Shown here piece after piece: positions 52,734-62,634 of a stretch of DNA of 64,000 nt. The DNA is taken from the NCBI GenBank assembly GCA_020137815.1, contig CM035355.1:1-64000 (forward strand). Direction: 5' to 3'. The number at the start of each line of letters is the position of its first letter. The first letter of the stretch is position 1. Below the pieces are notes generated by a model. It made no database searches. It was not told where the DNA came from and saw only the letters and a list, made by a program, of their open reading frames with translations. The stretch is from Hormiphora californensis. Lineage: Eukaryota; Ctenophora; Tentaculata; Cydippida; Pleurobrachiidae. The translations under genes were made by a program, and so were the position numbers.

Positions 52734-54869
52734 TTGGACAAATATCTCAAGAAAAAGAAGGTCAAGGTTTACTCATGTTTTATCGACATGCGAAAAGCCT
52801 TTGACCGCGTCTGCAGGCAAGGCCTCTTAAAAAAGCTAGCAGACATGGGGGTCGGCGGTAACTTCTTTTCCTGTCTCCAGAATATGTACGAGGGATCAAC
52901 TACGTGCATAAGGCTGGCGGACAAACTGTCTGAGTCGTTCTGCGTCCTAATCGGCACCGAACAGGGGCACCCCCTATCCCCCGAACTATTTAAAATGTTT
53001 GTTCACGAGCTATCCCATCTTCTCAACGAAACACCAGGAACTTTCCCCCAACTTGACAACAAGCCAACCAATAACCTGATGTGGGCGGACGACATTGTGG
53101 TCCTGGCTCTCAACAAGACTTCTTTACAGTCTCTTCTAGACACCCTGGGTCACTACACAAGGACGTGGGAACTTGAAGTTAATATTGACAAAACCCAGGT
53201 GTTAGTTTTTAACAAACAGGGCAGACTTCTACCGGAAAGCTATGGATTCAAGCTAAATAACAAATCCCTTCAACCAACCAAGCACTATTGCTATCTGGGC
53301 CTGATCTTCTCCGCAACAGGTTCCCTCAAACCAGCAATTGAAAACCTATCAACCAAAGGGAAACGTGCATGTCTAGTTCTCAAACGTACAATAAACTCAC
53401 AGGCTCTCTCGGGCTGGAGTCTGATGAAGCTATTCGACCACCTAATTTCTCCCATCCTAACTTACGGAGTACCGGTGTGGCTACCCACCCAGGCATGGCG
53501 GAACATATTTTTCTCAGCTGGGGCCACTTTCAGATATTTTGATCACGTGACCGGTCACGTGACATTTTCCGATTTTTCAAGTTGCGCGCAGTTTCACCAA
53601 ACTTCTGGATACTCTATACATCAAATTAAAATTGATCAGTAGGCTCATGGTTTGAACTGGGAGGTAGGGAAACAGGTGGTTGTACTGACGGAGGAGCAAC
53701 TGACTAAGAAACGTTTCATTGTCGAAGTGCAAATGTTAAATCACAATTCAAGGATAAATCAATTTCAGTCGAATGGCTAGCTCACGCACACATAGACGAA
53801 CCCTCATTAGATCGATGTCTATCACTCTATCCCAGGCCCACCTTGTATGACAAACTGCCTCTACTAGAATTTCTGTTTAGAGTAAAACGAAACGGTTTAG
53901 AACATAATCCTGGGCCAGCCTCATACAACGCCAAATGTTAACCTAGCGTTAGAAAAAGTATCGGTGAAAGTGGCCCCACCTGCCCCTGGTAGGTAAAATT
54001 TTACATGGGGCCATGGCCCCGGCTGCCCCCCTTGTTCCGCCACCCCTGTACCCACCACTCAAGCGGCAAGAGCGAGAACCAGAGGAGATCATCTAGACCA
54101 TAAAGGATATTTCAAGAGACTATCCACCGATCATTTTGAAAGAGTACACCTTGGATTTCTCAAATGGGTACTGGGTGTGCACAGCAAAACAACCAACACG
54201 GCAGTGTACGGAGAAACGGGAAGAGCACCCCTATCAATCTCGGTCCATCAGCAGTGCTCGAAATATTTCAGTAGAGCCCTGTCAAAAGCATCAGATGACC
54301 AAGACTCATCTCTACTCGCCCTCGCCGTCCGTGAACAACGCACTCTCAACCTGGAGTGGTTTGACTTTTGGGACTCCACCCTAAGGATAGGCGGCAGACA
54401 CCAACTTGAACATCAACATGTTCACCACTGGGATGCACTGCGCAGCACCCAATCCAAACTCAGTTTCTTCAACACGATTAAACAAGAGTATGGATACTCC
54501 CAATACCTGGATCTACGAAGACAAGACAGAACACACGTCGCCAAACTGAGACTCAGTGCTCACGACCTCCTTATCGAAACAGGTCGTTACACGGGTGACC
54601 TGCGCACATGCCGTTACTGTGTTGACAGATCAAACGCCGTTACTCTCAACCAGCTACCTATGGCGGACCCTATCTTTGAGGATGAAACACACGCTCTATT
54701 TGACTGTCCCGAATACGAGGAACTGAGAAAGAACACGCCAGAACTTCTCCAAATATCACTCAAATCCAAAAGCACATCACACATCGTCAATCCCGAACTG
54801 ATCACACCACTCAACAAATTTCTGGCTGCATGTCGCACACATAGATCTGAAAGTCCTGGGCCCGGCTAA
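52734..54869 (+). pseudogene. LINE reverse transcriptase with WADD motif, split by a hAT element
   Basis: The first part, 52734-53489, carries motif A CFIDMRKAFDRV (residues 15-26), motif B GTEQGHPLSPELF (74-86) and catalytic WADD (117-120) where YADD or FADD is usual. YGVPVWLPT precedes a hAT insertion at 53490-54048. Coding resumes with HFERVHLGFLKWVLGVHSKT and AVYGETGRAPLSI, then RLSAHDLLIETGRY and a CRYC...DETHALFDCPEYEEL zinc-like motif before the stop at 54867-54869. The overall pattern resembles L2/CR1-group C-termini; the clade is uncertain. Its endonuclease is lost by 5' truncation. Confidence 0.8.
53490..54048. mobile_element. hAT-like element with 8-bp TSD
   Basis: Ends CAGGCATGGCGGAACA and inverted CAGGGGTGGCGGAACA; TACCCACC is duplicated at 53482-53489 and 54049-54056. 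An internal frame ending at 53939 contains NGLEHNPGPASYN, similar to a 2A-like NPGP motif. No transposase recognised. Confidence 0.92.
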
Positions 54870-55239
54870 CTGCCTCAGGGCGAAGAACCGGTTCCACTGA
54901 TAAATCTTCATGTCCGGTGAAGAGTTGCAGCCCACGTTTATCTAACTCTACCTGCATGCTTGGGTGTGCGTGTGAGTGTGTGTGTGTGTACGTGTGTGTA
55001 CGTGTGTGTGTGTGTGTGCGTGTGTGGGCTTGACCGGTATGTACTGTGTTAGTTGGTGATTTTTTTTTGTGTGTAATTTTGCAGTCTCGTTAGAGTTTAG
55101 TGGGAGCGTTTTTTGGTGTTTTCGGGTGATTGTGAGTCCGAGTGGGCGTGTGTGCGTGTGGGTGATTGTATGCGTGTGTTGTGTGTCCGTTTTTTTTGTG
55201 TGCGTGCGGGGGTGTGAGTGTGTGCGAGCGTGTGTGAGT

Positions 55240-55318
<79 letters not shown>

Positions 55319-55620
55319 AGTGTGTGCGTGTGCGAGTGTGTGTGTATATTCTTTTCTTCCTTTTTTTAGTCCGAACGAGGTGGTACAATTATTTATTAAT
55401 TCTCACTGTTTTTCGTTCCATTTATTTTAAACTAAACTAAACTATATGATACAAAATGTAGAATTTGGGGTATTTTTCTAGTAAAAACCGTTCAAGATTG
55501 TAGAAATTATAGCTATAGACTGCCTCAAAGCATAAAATTTGACTATTGGACCCATACTTTTGCACAAATGACATTTGTTACTAGAATTCCCTTACGGACG
55601 ATAGAGTCATATATGATACA

Positions 55621-55950
55621 ACGACTAAAACGTTAATAACTCATTCAATTTTCAATATTTTTTGATGCGGTTTTTTGCATTCGATTTGTTATGTCAAGTA
55701 GTTTTATCCCTTCAAAGGATTATTTGTGCCCCTCAAAAACAAAAATTTGAGAGGGGTTTTTAAAAAAAGGCCTAAATTAGCCTCCCGAGAAGGGCCATAA
55801 AAAAATTTCTTCGATTTTCCGAGCAGATTTGGACGTGGTTTTGGGTTCAAAATCCCTAAAACTAGCTTGTGACAAAAAATTAGCCAGCTAGACATCATGT
55901 AGCGCCTTCCAGACGGTCTAGAATGGACCGTGTCATATATGACCTATCGC
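55621..55950. other. Right subterminal part of the piggyBac-type foldback
   Basis: Unique sequence between the right arm and the terminal repeat; TCATATATGAC motifs recur. No supported gene. Confidence 0.5.
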
Positions 55951-56096
55951 CCTCAAAGGGCTAAAAGGTGTTACTTTTTCACAAACTGTTTTCATCTTGG
56001 TGTAATCAGCAGTTGAAATGTTGTTGATCATAACAAAAACCGAACTATTTTTTTTCAACTTGAGCAACCATCCGGAGACTCTAAGAGATATTTTAA

Positions 56097-56427
56097 AGTG
56101 AGAGAGAACAGCAGGGATTTTCACAAAAAGTTATCTGGATACTCCTTGATGGCTAACTAAAACTTTAGTGAAAACCGCATGTCTCTAGCATGTTTTTCAA
56201 AATTGAGCTAACACATGCGAGACGCACCATAATGGGCCCATAATGGGCGTAACTGCATGTACAATATGAATTTACGACCATTATAGGCCCATAATGGTGC
56301 GTCTCGCATGTGTTAGCTCGATTTTCAAAAACATGCTAGAGACATGCGGTTTTCACTAAAGTTTTAGTTAGCCATCAAGGAGTATCCAGAAAACTTTTTG
56401 TGAAAATCCCTGCTGTTCTCTCTCACT
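56097..56427. mobile_element. 331-bp palindromic MITE with TTAA target
   Basis: Ends AGTGAGAGAGAACAGCAGGG, near-perfect arms, TTAA at 56093-56096 and 56428-56431. It interrupts family A between AAGAGATATTT and GCCGTTCTCCCG. Confidence 0.92.
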
Positions 56428-56533
56428 TTAAGCCGTTCTCCCGTAATCATTAATCCCGGTGGAGCACATATTATAAATGTGGAGGTACGTGCAATTGCCT
56501 ACTACCCCTAACTTTAATTTATACGTTATTGTA

Positions 56534-56626
56534 GCAATCTCTCCTCGTGTGCTCACTTTTGTAACTTTAGAAAGGGAAAGGGGGATCTTCAGAAAAGAGA
56601 GCACGCGAGAGAGATTGCTACAATCA
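56534..56626. repeat. Hairpin ATTGTAGCAATCTCTC
   Basis: Inverted arms of about 27 bp around a purine-rich loop, within the family A right half. Confidence 0.7.
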
Positions 56627-57060
56627 TACTATTATTAAAGCAAATAGGGAAATCCCATGTCCCGTTGTTTTTAACCAAATATGGCACAAAATTCCTGGAA
56701 ATGGCCTTTTGCACGTGTTGTCCCTAGAGGGACCCTGGCAACCTGCCAGCTTGAGCCTTAAACTGCACGTGCATCCTTGATTCATCTCTCTGCCGGTTGT
56801 GTGATTGATCGTTTGCTCGATTTGATATGTTCACCACGTTTCGTGAACATGACTACTCAACTTCAACACAATCGCCAGCGAGTTTGGAGGAGCCATATAT
56901 GTCCCAAACTGGCGCTGACGCCTATAGACTACGTGATAGAATCCTACAAAAGAGGTGATTATTATTCAAAAGAAGTTATCAACAAACGTAATAACAAAGT
57001 ATCAATGGCACTAATAAGAAATGACAGTAATACGTGAAAGTATTTTGCCAATGTACTCCT
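56627..57060 (+). mobile_element. Helitron 5' end region
   Basis: It begins TCATACTATTATTAAAGCAA after A, a typical Helitron 5' end, and carries CACGTG sites at about 56715 and 56767. A + frame at 56777-57037 has no recognised family. The CTRR 3' end was not found. Confidence 0.5.
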
Positions 57061-58593
57061 TCATAAAAAAAGTAATACCTGTTTATATTAGAGGTCGTGT
57101 CGAGGCTCCAAACAGATGTGGCAAAAGACTGGAACAATTGTGAGAGGTCGATGTAGTTATCGACTCTACTATAGCGATTACGCAACACATCCCTCTCATA
57201 CATCAAGCCCAAAAAGTCTACCTTCTCGCCGGTCCACCCTGATTTGAGGACTCTGCGGTTTTTCGGGTTGGCAACCCGTCTGACTTTAAAAACTTGCTAC
57301 GAATCTCTCGGCATCCTCAAATTTGGCGTCGGCGAATGCTGGCAAGCACCTTACTCCGGACAGCGAGGTGAGGGTGACCAGAGGACGGGAGGAAGGTAAA
57401 GCTGATTCAGGTGTTTCGGGGCCCTCCGACCTGATGGGAGTCTCGGATCTGGTGTCATTTAATCGCAGAGTTATTTCTGGCCAACACGTCCCTGGTGTGG
57501 CCGCCCCTGGTTCTTTTAGTTCCTTTAGTTCTTTTAAGCCGATTAATGCAGTCCGTAATTATTTTCATCTGGCAACTTGGAATGTCTTATCGTTACAGTC
57601 ATCATCTTCCAAACTTTTTGAATTATCTAATGCAGTCTCTTCTTTCCGTCTTGACGTTTTGCTCCTCACAGAGACGCACTGGCCTGGCGTGGAGACGAGT
57701 ACCCTAGACAACGGGTCTCTATTTATTAACTCTGGCAGGGCAGATGGTCTGAGACGGCAGGGCGTCGGGATTGTTTTATCTAAATCGTGAACATCTCTAT
57801 TGTTGTTGCGTATGCTCCCACCAATGACAAGGATGACACGGTTAAGGAGGAGTTCTATAACCAGCTTTCATCGGTTCTGGATAGGATTCCCCGGCAGGAT
57901 GTGGTTTTCCTTGGTGGTGACTTTAACGCCAGGGTTGGTGGTGGACATTCTCTTCATACGGTGTCCAATGATAACGGTCAGCGGCTGGAGCATTTGTGTG
58001 GTACCTATCAGCTCTCTGTTGGTGGAAGGATGTTCCCTCATAAGGATCATCATAAAGGAACCTGGAAGTCCCCTGATGGTAAAACTGTAGACACGCACGA
58101 AATATAATGTCTCTCTCCAGAACAGGTTTGACGCCTTAGAACCTGAGGAAAATCTGGAGGGTCAGTGGGGGCAACTTAAGCGAGGTTTCACTTGAGGTTC
58201 TGGGAGCTCGGCCGAAGCGGATCCGTCAGCAGCACTTGTCTCTGGAGACTCGAGACCTCATCGCACAGCGTGCTGAGCTGAAGAAGAATGATCCCGAGGG
58301 TGAAGAAAGCAGCACGGTTGGACGATGAAAGGTGGGCGGATGGTTTGGCATCGGATTTGGAGGATGCTGCGGTGCATGGGCGGCAGAGGGAGCTTTGGCA
58401 GCACATGAAAGATCTTTCGGGTGTGAGGAAACGTGGTGGTACTGCTGTTCGCGATAGGAATGGTGAACTCTTCGCTGATCCTGTCCAACAGCGGGACCGC
58501 TGGGCGGAGCACTTTTCTGAGCTGTTAAACCCCCCTGTAACTACATCACAGCTCTCGGATCTGGATGGTCTGGATGTGGACCCGTGTTTTGAG

Positions 58594-59749
58594 TTGGTTA
58601 CGAAGTTACCCCTTGCCAGCGTGCGCGAAGGTCGCCCAGGCGACCTGAGCTAGGGATTTAGTTACAGAATCGGTTTGATTCACTTCAAAAATTACTAGCT
58701 CCTTAACCACTCTAATGAAAATGCACCAAATTTTGGTATTGCCCCACCAAATTGTCTGAAAATTACAATTCTGCACTCATATTTGAAAAATTATCTCCGG
58801 AACCTTGGTTTTAAAGTGAGAGTGGACCGAATCAGAATTAGACAAGTTTGTTGTAGGTAGTAGAGATTAGCTTTCTGAGCATTTTGCGTTTTTGCCGCTC
58901 AAAATCGACCCATCCATCACTGAGATATTTTTGTTATGTTGGGAGAACTCCTGTTCAATCAGTATGTAAAAAACAGAATATAAACAATCGTGGTGTTTTA
59001 CTAACACATTCTAAATATATGCAGTGAGGTTGACATGTCCATTCACAGAAGCAAGGCAATGCAAGCCAGCATATTACAAATTTAAAGAAAGTGTTAGTAA
59101 AACACAAGGATTGTTTCTATCCTGTTTGATAAATATTGCTCCAGCAGAAATTCTCCCAACATAACAAAAATATCTCAGTGATGGGTGGGTCGATTTTGAG
59201 CGGCAAAAACGCAAAATGCTCAGAAAGCTAATTTCTACTTCCTACAACAAACTGGTCCAATTCTGATTCGGTCCACTCTCACTTTAAGATCAGTTTTAGG
59301 TGTTAATGATGAAATTTTTGAATAAGTAGGTCAGGTCATATTAAAGATCGTGGCAAAGTTTGAAGTTTTTATCTGTCTGGCGATCAAAATTAAAAAGGTC
59401 TTATAGTTGAACCATTTGTACAAAATATGTTGTAACTCAACTTCTACTTTGCCAAATTAAACCTGGTTTGAAACACTGAACTGCTAATCTATCCCTCCGA
59501 ATACGGTCGAAGTTTGAAACCGCCAGCTCTATTGACTGCTCTGCAATACTTGTTTGTGTCAAAGAAATCAGGAAAGTAACAAGATTTGGTCTCGGTGTCG
59601 ACCTGTGCGCGGCTCAGACCCATAGGCTAGAACTATGTAGTGTAGACTACAACTTTTCAGTCCTTAGTATAACGTTTTGAGCGCGTCATGAAAATAGGGT
59701 AAGCGGTTCTGATACCTCTAAACAGAGTGTGAGGTGTCTTCGATACCAA
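58594..59749. mobile_element. 1,156-bp TTGGT...ACCAA element with 9-bp TSD
   Basis: Ends TTGGTTACGAAG and inverted TTGGTATCGAAG; TGTTTTGAG is duplicated at 58585-58593 and 59750-59758. It contains MITE B at 58815-59283 and no coding sequence. A 9-bp duplication suits Mutator-like elements. The 80-bp element at 42542 is its deletion derivative. Confidence 0.92.
58815..59283. mobile_element. MITE family B, copy nested in the 9-bp-TSD element
   Basis: 469 bp, TTAA at 58811-58814 and 59284-59287. Confidence 0.93.
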
Positions 59750-60129
59750 TGTTTTGAGGACCTTGGTGAGGATGATCCTCCATCTTCTCTTGTAGAAGTA
59801 TTGACAGCACTGAAACGACTCAAGAACCATAAGAGTCCCGGCGTCGACGGATCACGAACGAACAACTACGGTATGGCTCGTCCGGTCTCGATGGCCCCCT
59901 TGTGGATCTGTTTGGGGGAGTCTGGAGGGAGGATAAGGTCCTGGAGGAGTGGTTGAAGGGTGTCATTTCAGTGATCCCCAAGAAGGGTGACTCCAGTGTA
60001 TGTTCTAACAACAGGGGCATCACTCTGAGATCTACAACTTCTAAGTTGTTTCACATTGTTATGCTTGACAGGCTGTCATCTGGTCTTGAATTGGCACTTC
60101 GGGAAAACCAGTGTGGATTCAGACGGAAC

Positions 60130-60377
60130 CAGGCATGTAGGGGAAGTTTTGAAAGTGGTGGGGCCAAATTTTTTTGGTCGCATGATATGATATACACGGA
60201 CTTTTCTATTGAAAATTTGAATAGATCGGGCGAAGCGATAGCGGAGCCCGAGAAAATTTTTCGGTTTTTAGGCCAAAAAGTCATAGTTTTTGTCTAATCA
60301 TGAAAAGTAATGGGGCCATTTCCTGAAAAGTCCTGGGGCCATGGCGTACCCTACCCCCCCCTTCCCCTACATGCGTG
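60130..60377. mobile_element. 248-bp hAT-like MITE with 8-bp TSD
   Basis: Ends CAGGCATGTAGGGGAAG and inverted CACGCATGTAGGGGAAG; GACGGAAC is duplicated at 60122-60129 and 60378-60385. Confidence 0.92.
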
Positions 60378-60464
60378 GACGGAACCGCTCTTGTATGGAC
60401 CAAATTTATTCCCTCCGTACCATCATCCACCAGTGCATTGATTATAATTTACCGTTGTATATAA

Positions 60465-60930
60465 ACTAAAGACAAGGTTGTTTCAGGAGGTATTCGGATC
60501 TGCTTCAGAGTTGTAATCGGAGGTGTCCTATCCTTCCCCTTTCCCGTGTCGAGCAGGCAATTCTAGCAAAGCAATTCTTTACTATTTCCCTTCCTAGGGC
60601 TATTATAGCAGGGGGGCTGCTGATGCAGTTGGGCTGACTTTTGTTTGTAGCATGACCCCATGAGGGCTGCTGGCTTTATTTCTTTATCCCGATTTATAGT
60701 CTGTTATTTAATTTCAGCTAACAAGTTGTTTTCCAGAAGTTCATGTGTCCCGTTTTTTCTTAGGCTTTTTTCAATTTTTGGAGTATATAATCAGTAGATG
60801 TGTCTATTTTGTTCTAAGTGAGTCAGGATATTAGCAACCTTGGTGTACCGCTCTGAATCTGGGCAGTGTTGGACTCATGACAATGATCCAGCCCTGTCTG
60901 GACTGTATACTAAAATCCCTTTATTATTAT
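60465..60930 (+). mobile_element. LINE 3' fragment, family J, copy 2
   Basis: It opens with a short frame (LAKQFFTISLPRAIIAGGLL) ending in TGA, then a 3' untranslated part shared with 29055-29395 and a TTATTATTA tail that continues beyond the pogo MITE. Confidence 0.7.
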
Positions 60931-60932
60931 TA

Positions 60933-61103
60933 CAGTCGGACCCCGATTTAACGGCACCCTTGGGGGGAAGGGTTTTGTCCGTTAAATCGGGGTGTCCGCT
61001 AAATCGGGGTCAAACACTGTTAATTTTCTATATCGGGGAAGATTATGATGCCATTAAATCGGGGTGTCGCTAAATCGGGGGCCGTTAAATCGGGGTCCGA
61101 CTG
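60933..61103. mobile_element. Pogo/Tigger-like MITE, copy 2
   Basis: 171 bp, CAGTCGGACCCCGATTTAAC...GGGGTCCGACTG, TA on each side, inserted in the ATT tail of the LINE. Confidence 0.9.
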
Positions 61104-61380
61104 TATTATTATTATTATTATTATGATCCAGTGTAGTAACTAATAACTATGACCTTTTCCTAGCATTCTATCAACATGATGTCTATTTGCCATTCCAAAA
61201 AACTTCAACAGTTCAACACTCCTGCCAAAAACCAGGTATGGATATGATTAAGTTTTGCATTTAACTTTTCGTCTGATGTTTTGACCCCATGAATTTTTGA
61301 TGCATTTATAATTCTAAGTCCATGAGGAAGTTGAAAAGTTTGAAAACTTTTCAAACTTTTCAACACTACTTTAAACAAAT
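61104..61380. other. Unassigned AT-rich sequence
   Basis: Starts with the rest of the ATT tail; otherwise no feature recognised apart from 61360-61386 matching 35013-35040 inverted. Confidence 0.4.
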
Positions 61381-61387
61381 TAATTTG

Positions 61388-61420
61388 AGCCTGAAGATGG
61401 TGCTGAGCACCGAAATTGGT
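61388..61420 (+). ncRNA. CTGAAGA-hairpin-CGAAA motif (PLE-type 3' end)
   Basis: CTGAAGAT, stem GGTGC-TGA-GCACC, then GAAA. It matches the arrangement at the two PLE 3' ends and the hammerhead core strings. No PLE coding is adjacent. Confidence 0.3.
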
Positions 61421-61440
61421 AGCGTTTTTCTACAATAAAA

Positions 61441-62634
61441 ACCACGTCTATTCATTTGTCCAGCCGGAAGGAGAAAACAAAACTTCCTCACGTACTATAG
61501 ACGTACTTTTGATGTACTATAGACGTAGTAAAGACGTACTAAAGACGATTCAGACGAACTATAGACGATACGTCGCAACAAAAGCCCAAGTGCCCGAGAC
61601 GTATTACCACAAATTTACAAACTTGGGGATATTCTGAGGAAGTTTATAGACGCTTTTCAAAAATTTGTCGATAATACCGTGTGATTTTAAATGACTGGGA
61701 CTGGTATATTGCGAATTGCGTAAAAACTATGGCATCTTTCGACTTCAAATCTTGGGACATGATAAAACCAGGTTGTAGCAATTTTCTCCTAGTTTTACAG
61801 CTAATTTCAATGTTCCTGAATGAATCTATTGCTCAAAAACATCCTCCAACTTTACACAGTCATATCTCTGGAGTCTAATGAAATAGAGAGTTCAAATTTT
61901 TTCCCCGCCCGGGTGAATGCCGAAGGCATTCACCCGGATGCCTTTTGCAAAAAGGCATAGGGGTTTAGAATTCGACAAGTTAACATACTAGTGAAGTGTC
62001 ACGCTTTTTTTGTCCCGTGACGTAACCCATCCATTATAGCAACCATCCAGTGCAGAGTGCTCAAAATACCATTTGAAATACTTCACACACGCTCTAATTC
62101 ATTTTAATTCAATAATTCAAATTGTCCACGAAGGCGACGCCCGCAAAGTTATTACAGTGCTGAAATGACGCACTTTCATTAGAACGCACAGCCCGGCCGG
62201 CGCCGCGCACCCCTTCCTGTTTGCAATTCATTCATCGTTCGTCATGTGTTCGTCATTACAATTGCGCTCTGGTATTGTCATTGATTACATGAGGTCAGTT
62301 GAGTGGAGATCACATAGACTAGAAAAGGAGCCTAATTAGGCAGCTCATCACCTGCACTGTTCTGTCTCACCTTTCAGAATCTCATTAGGTCATGGGTGAT
62401 GGGATGTAATTAGGAGTGTCACATGCCAATGGCGGGGAAATACAGCACTATGGATACATAGTGCAAATATTCTTGTTAGGAGAAACAGATAAGACGATTT
62501 CGAATATTTTGTCTGCTTTACGAGTTGCTACATTTTACCATTTGTTCACAGGAACTGTTTAAAGTAATGTAACACGATCTAATTAGGCCAAATTTAGGTC
62601 ATTTTACCCCTCAAAGATCACATGTCCAGCTGCA
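61441..62634. other. Unassigned, with short repeats and hairpins
   Basis: Degenerate GACGTACTATAGACG units lie at 61494-61575. The hairpin CCGGGTGAATGCC-GAA is at 61909-61937, followed by GCCTTTTGCAAAAAGGC. 62190-62220 is GC-rich. No supported gene. Confidence 0.45.

Larger units (their letters stand above)
52698..55443 (+). mobile_element. 5'-truncated LINE inserted in the foldback arm
   Basis: Direct ATATGA flanks it at 52692-52697 and 55444-55449, and the mirror arm at 51045-51063 shows the unoccupied sequence. The 3' end is TAAACTAAACTAAACT. The 3' untranslated part contains a (GT)n tract at about 55240-55315. Confidence 0.85.
50753..55960. mobile_element. piggyBac-type foldback element carrying a LINE
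   Basis: Ends CCCTTTAAGGGCGA and inverted CCCTTTGAGGGCGA, flanked by TTAA (50749-50752) and CTAA (55961-55964). CCCTTT ends with a TTAA target are typical of piggyBac relatives. Arms (about 50880-51755 and 51995-52697 plus 55444-55620) contain three tandem modules with GGGCACTAAA, TTAGTGGGG and TAATTGGATAATTAG. The arm is split by the LINE at 52698-55443. Without it the element is about 2.46 kb. No transposase is present. Confidence 0.85.
50729..57172. mobile_element. Family A element scattered by later insertions
   Basis: Pieces are 50729-50748, 55965-56092, 56432-56525 and 57069-57172. They align in order to the full copy at 25480-26270. The intervening DNA is a piggyBac-type foldback, a 331-bp MITE and a Helitron end. 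Confidence 0.85.
57230..60464 (+). pseudogene. RTE-like LINE, copy 3 (endonuclease and partial RT, heavily interrupted)
   Basis: The APE endonuclease begins near 57550 (FHLATWNVLSLQ, LLLTETHWPGVE) and after a frameshift/deletion near 57785 continues VVAYAPTNDKDDTVKEEFY and VVFLGGDFNARVGG. A deletion near 58095 joins it to the linker (LQNRFDALEPEENLEGQWGQ). The RT start follows (DLSGVRKRGGTAVRDRNGEL). Coding is cut by a 1,156-bp element at 58594, resumes at 59750, and is cut again by a hAT at 60130 within FRRN-RSC. It ends at 60464, before the catalytic motifs, where another LINE tail begins. Same family as 6839-8846. Confidence 0.85.

Noticed and set aside
54948-55440. Frames rich in Thr-His or Cys-Val
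   Set aside because: Translations of a (GT)n microsatellite in a LINE 3' region.
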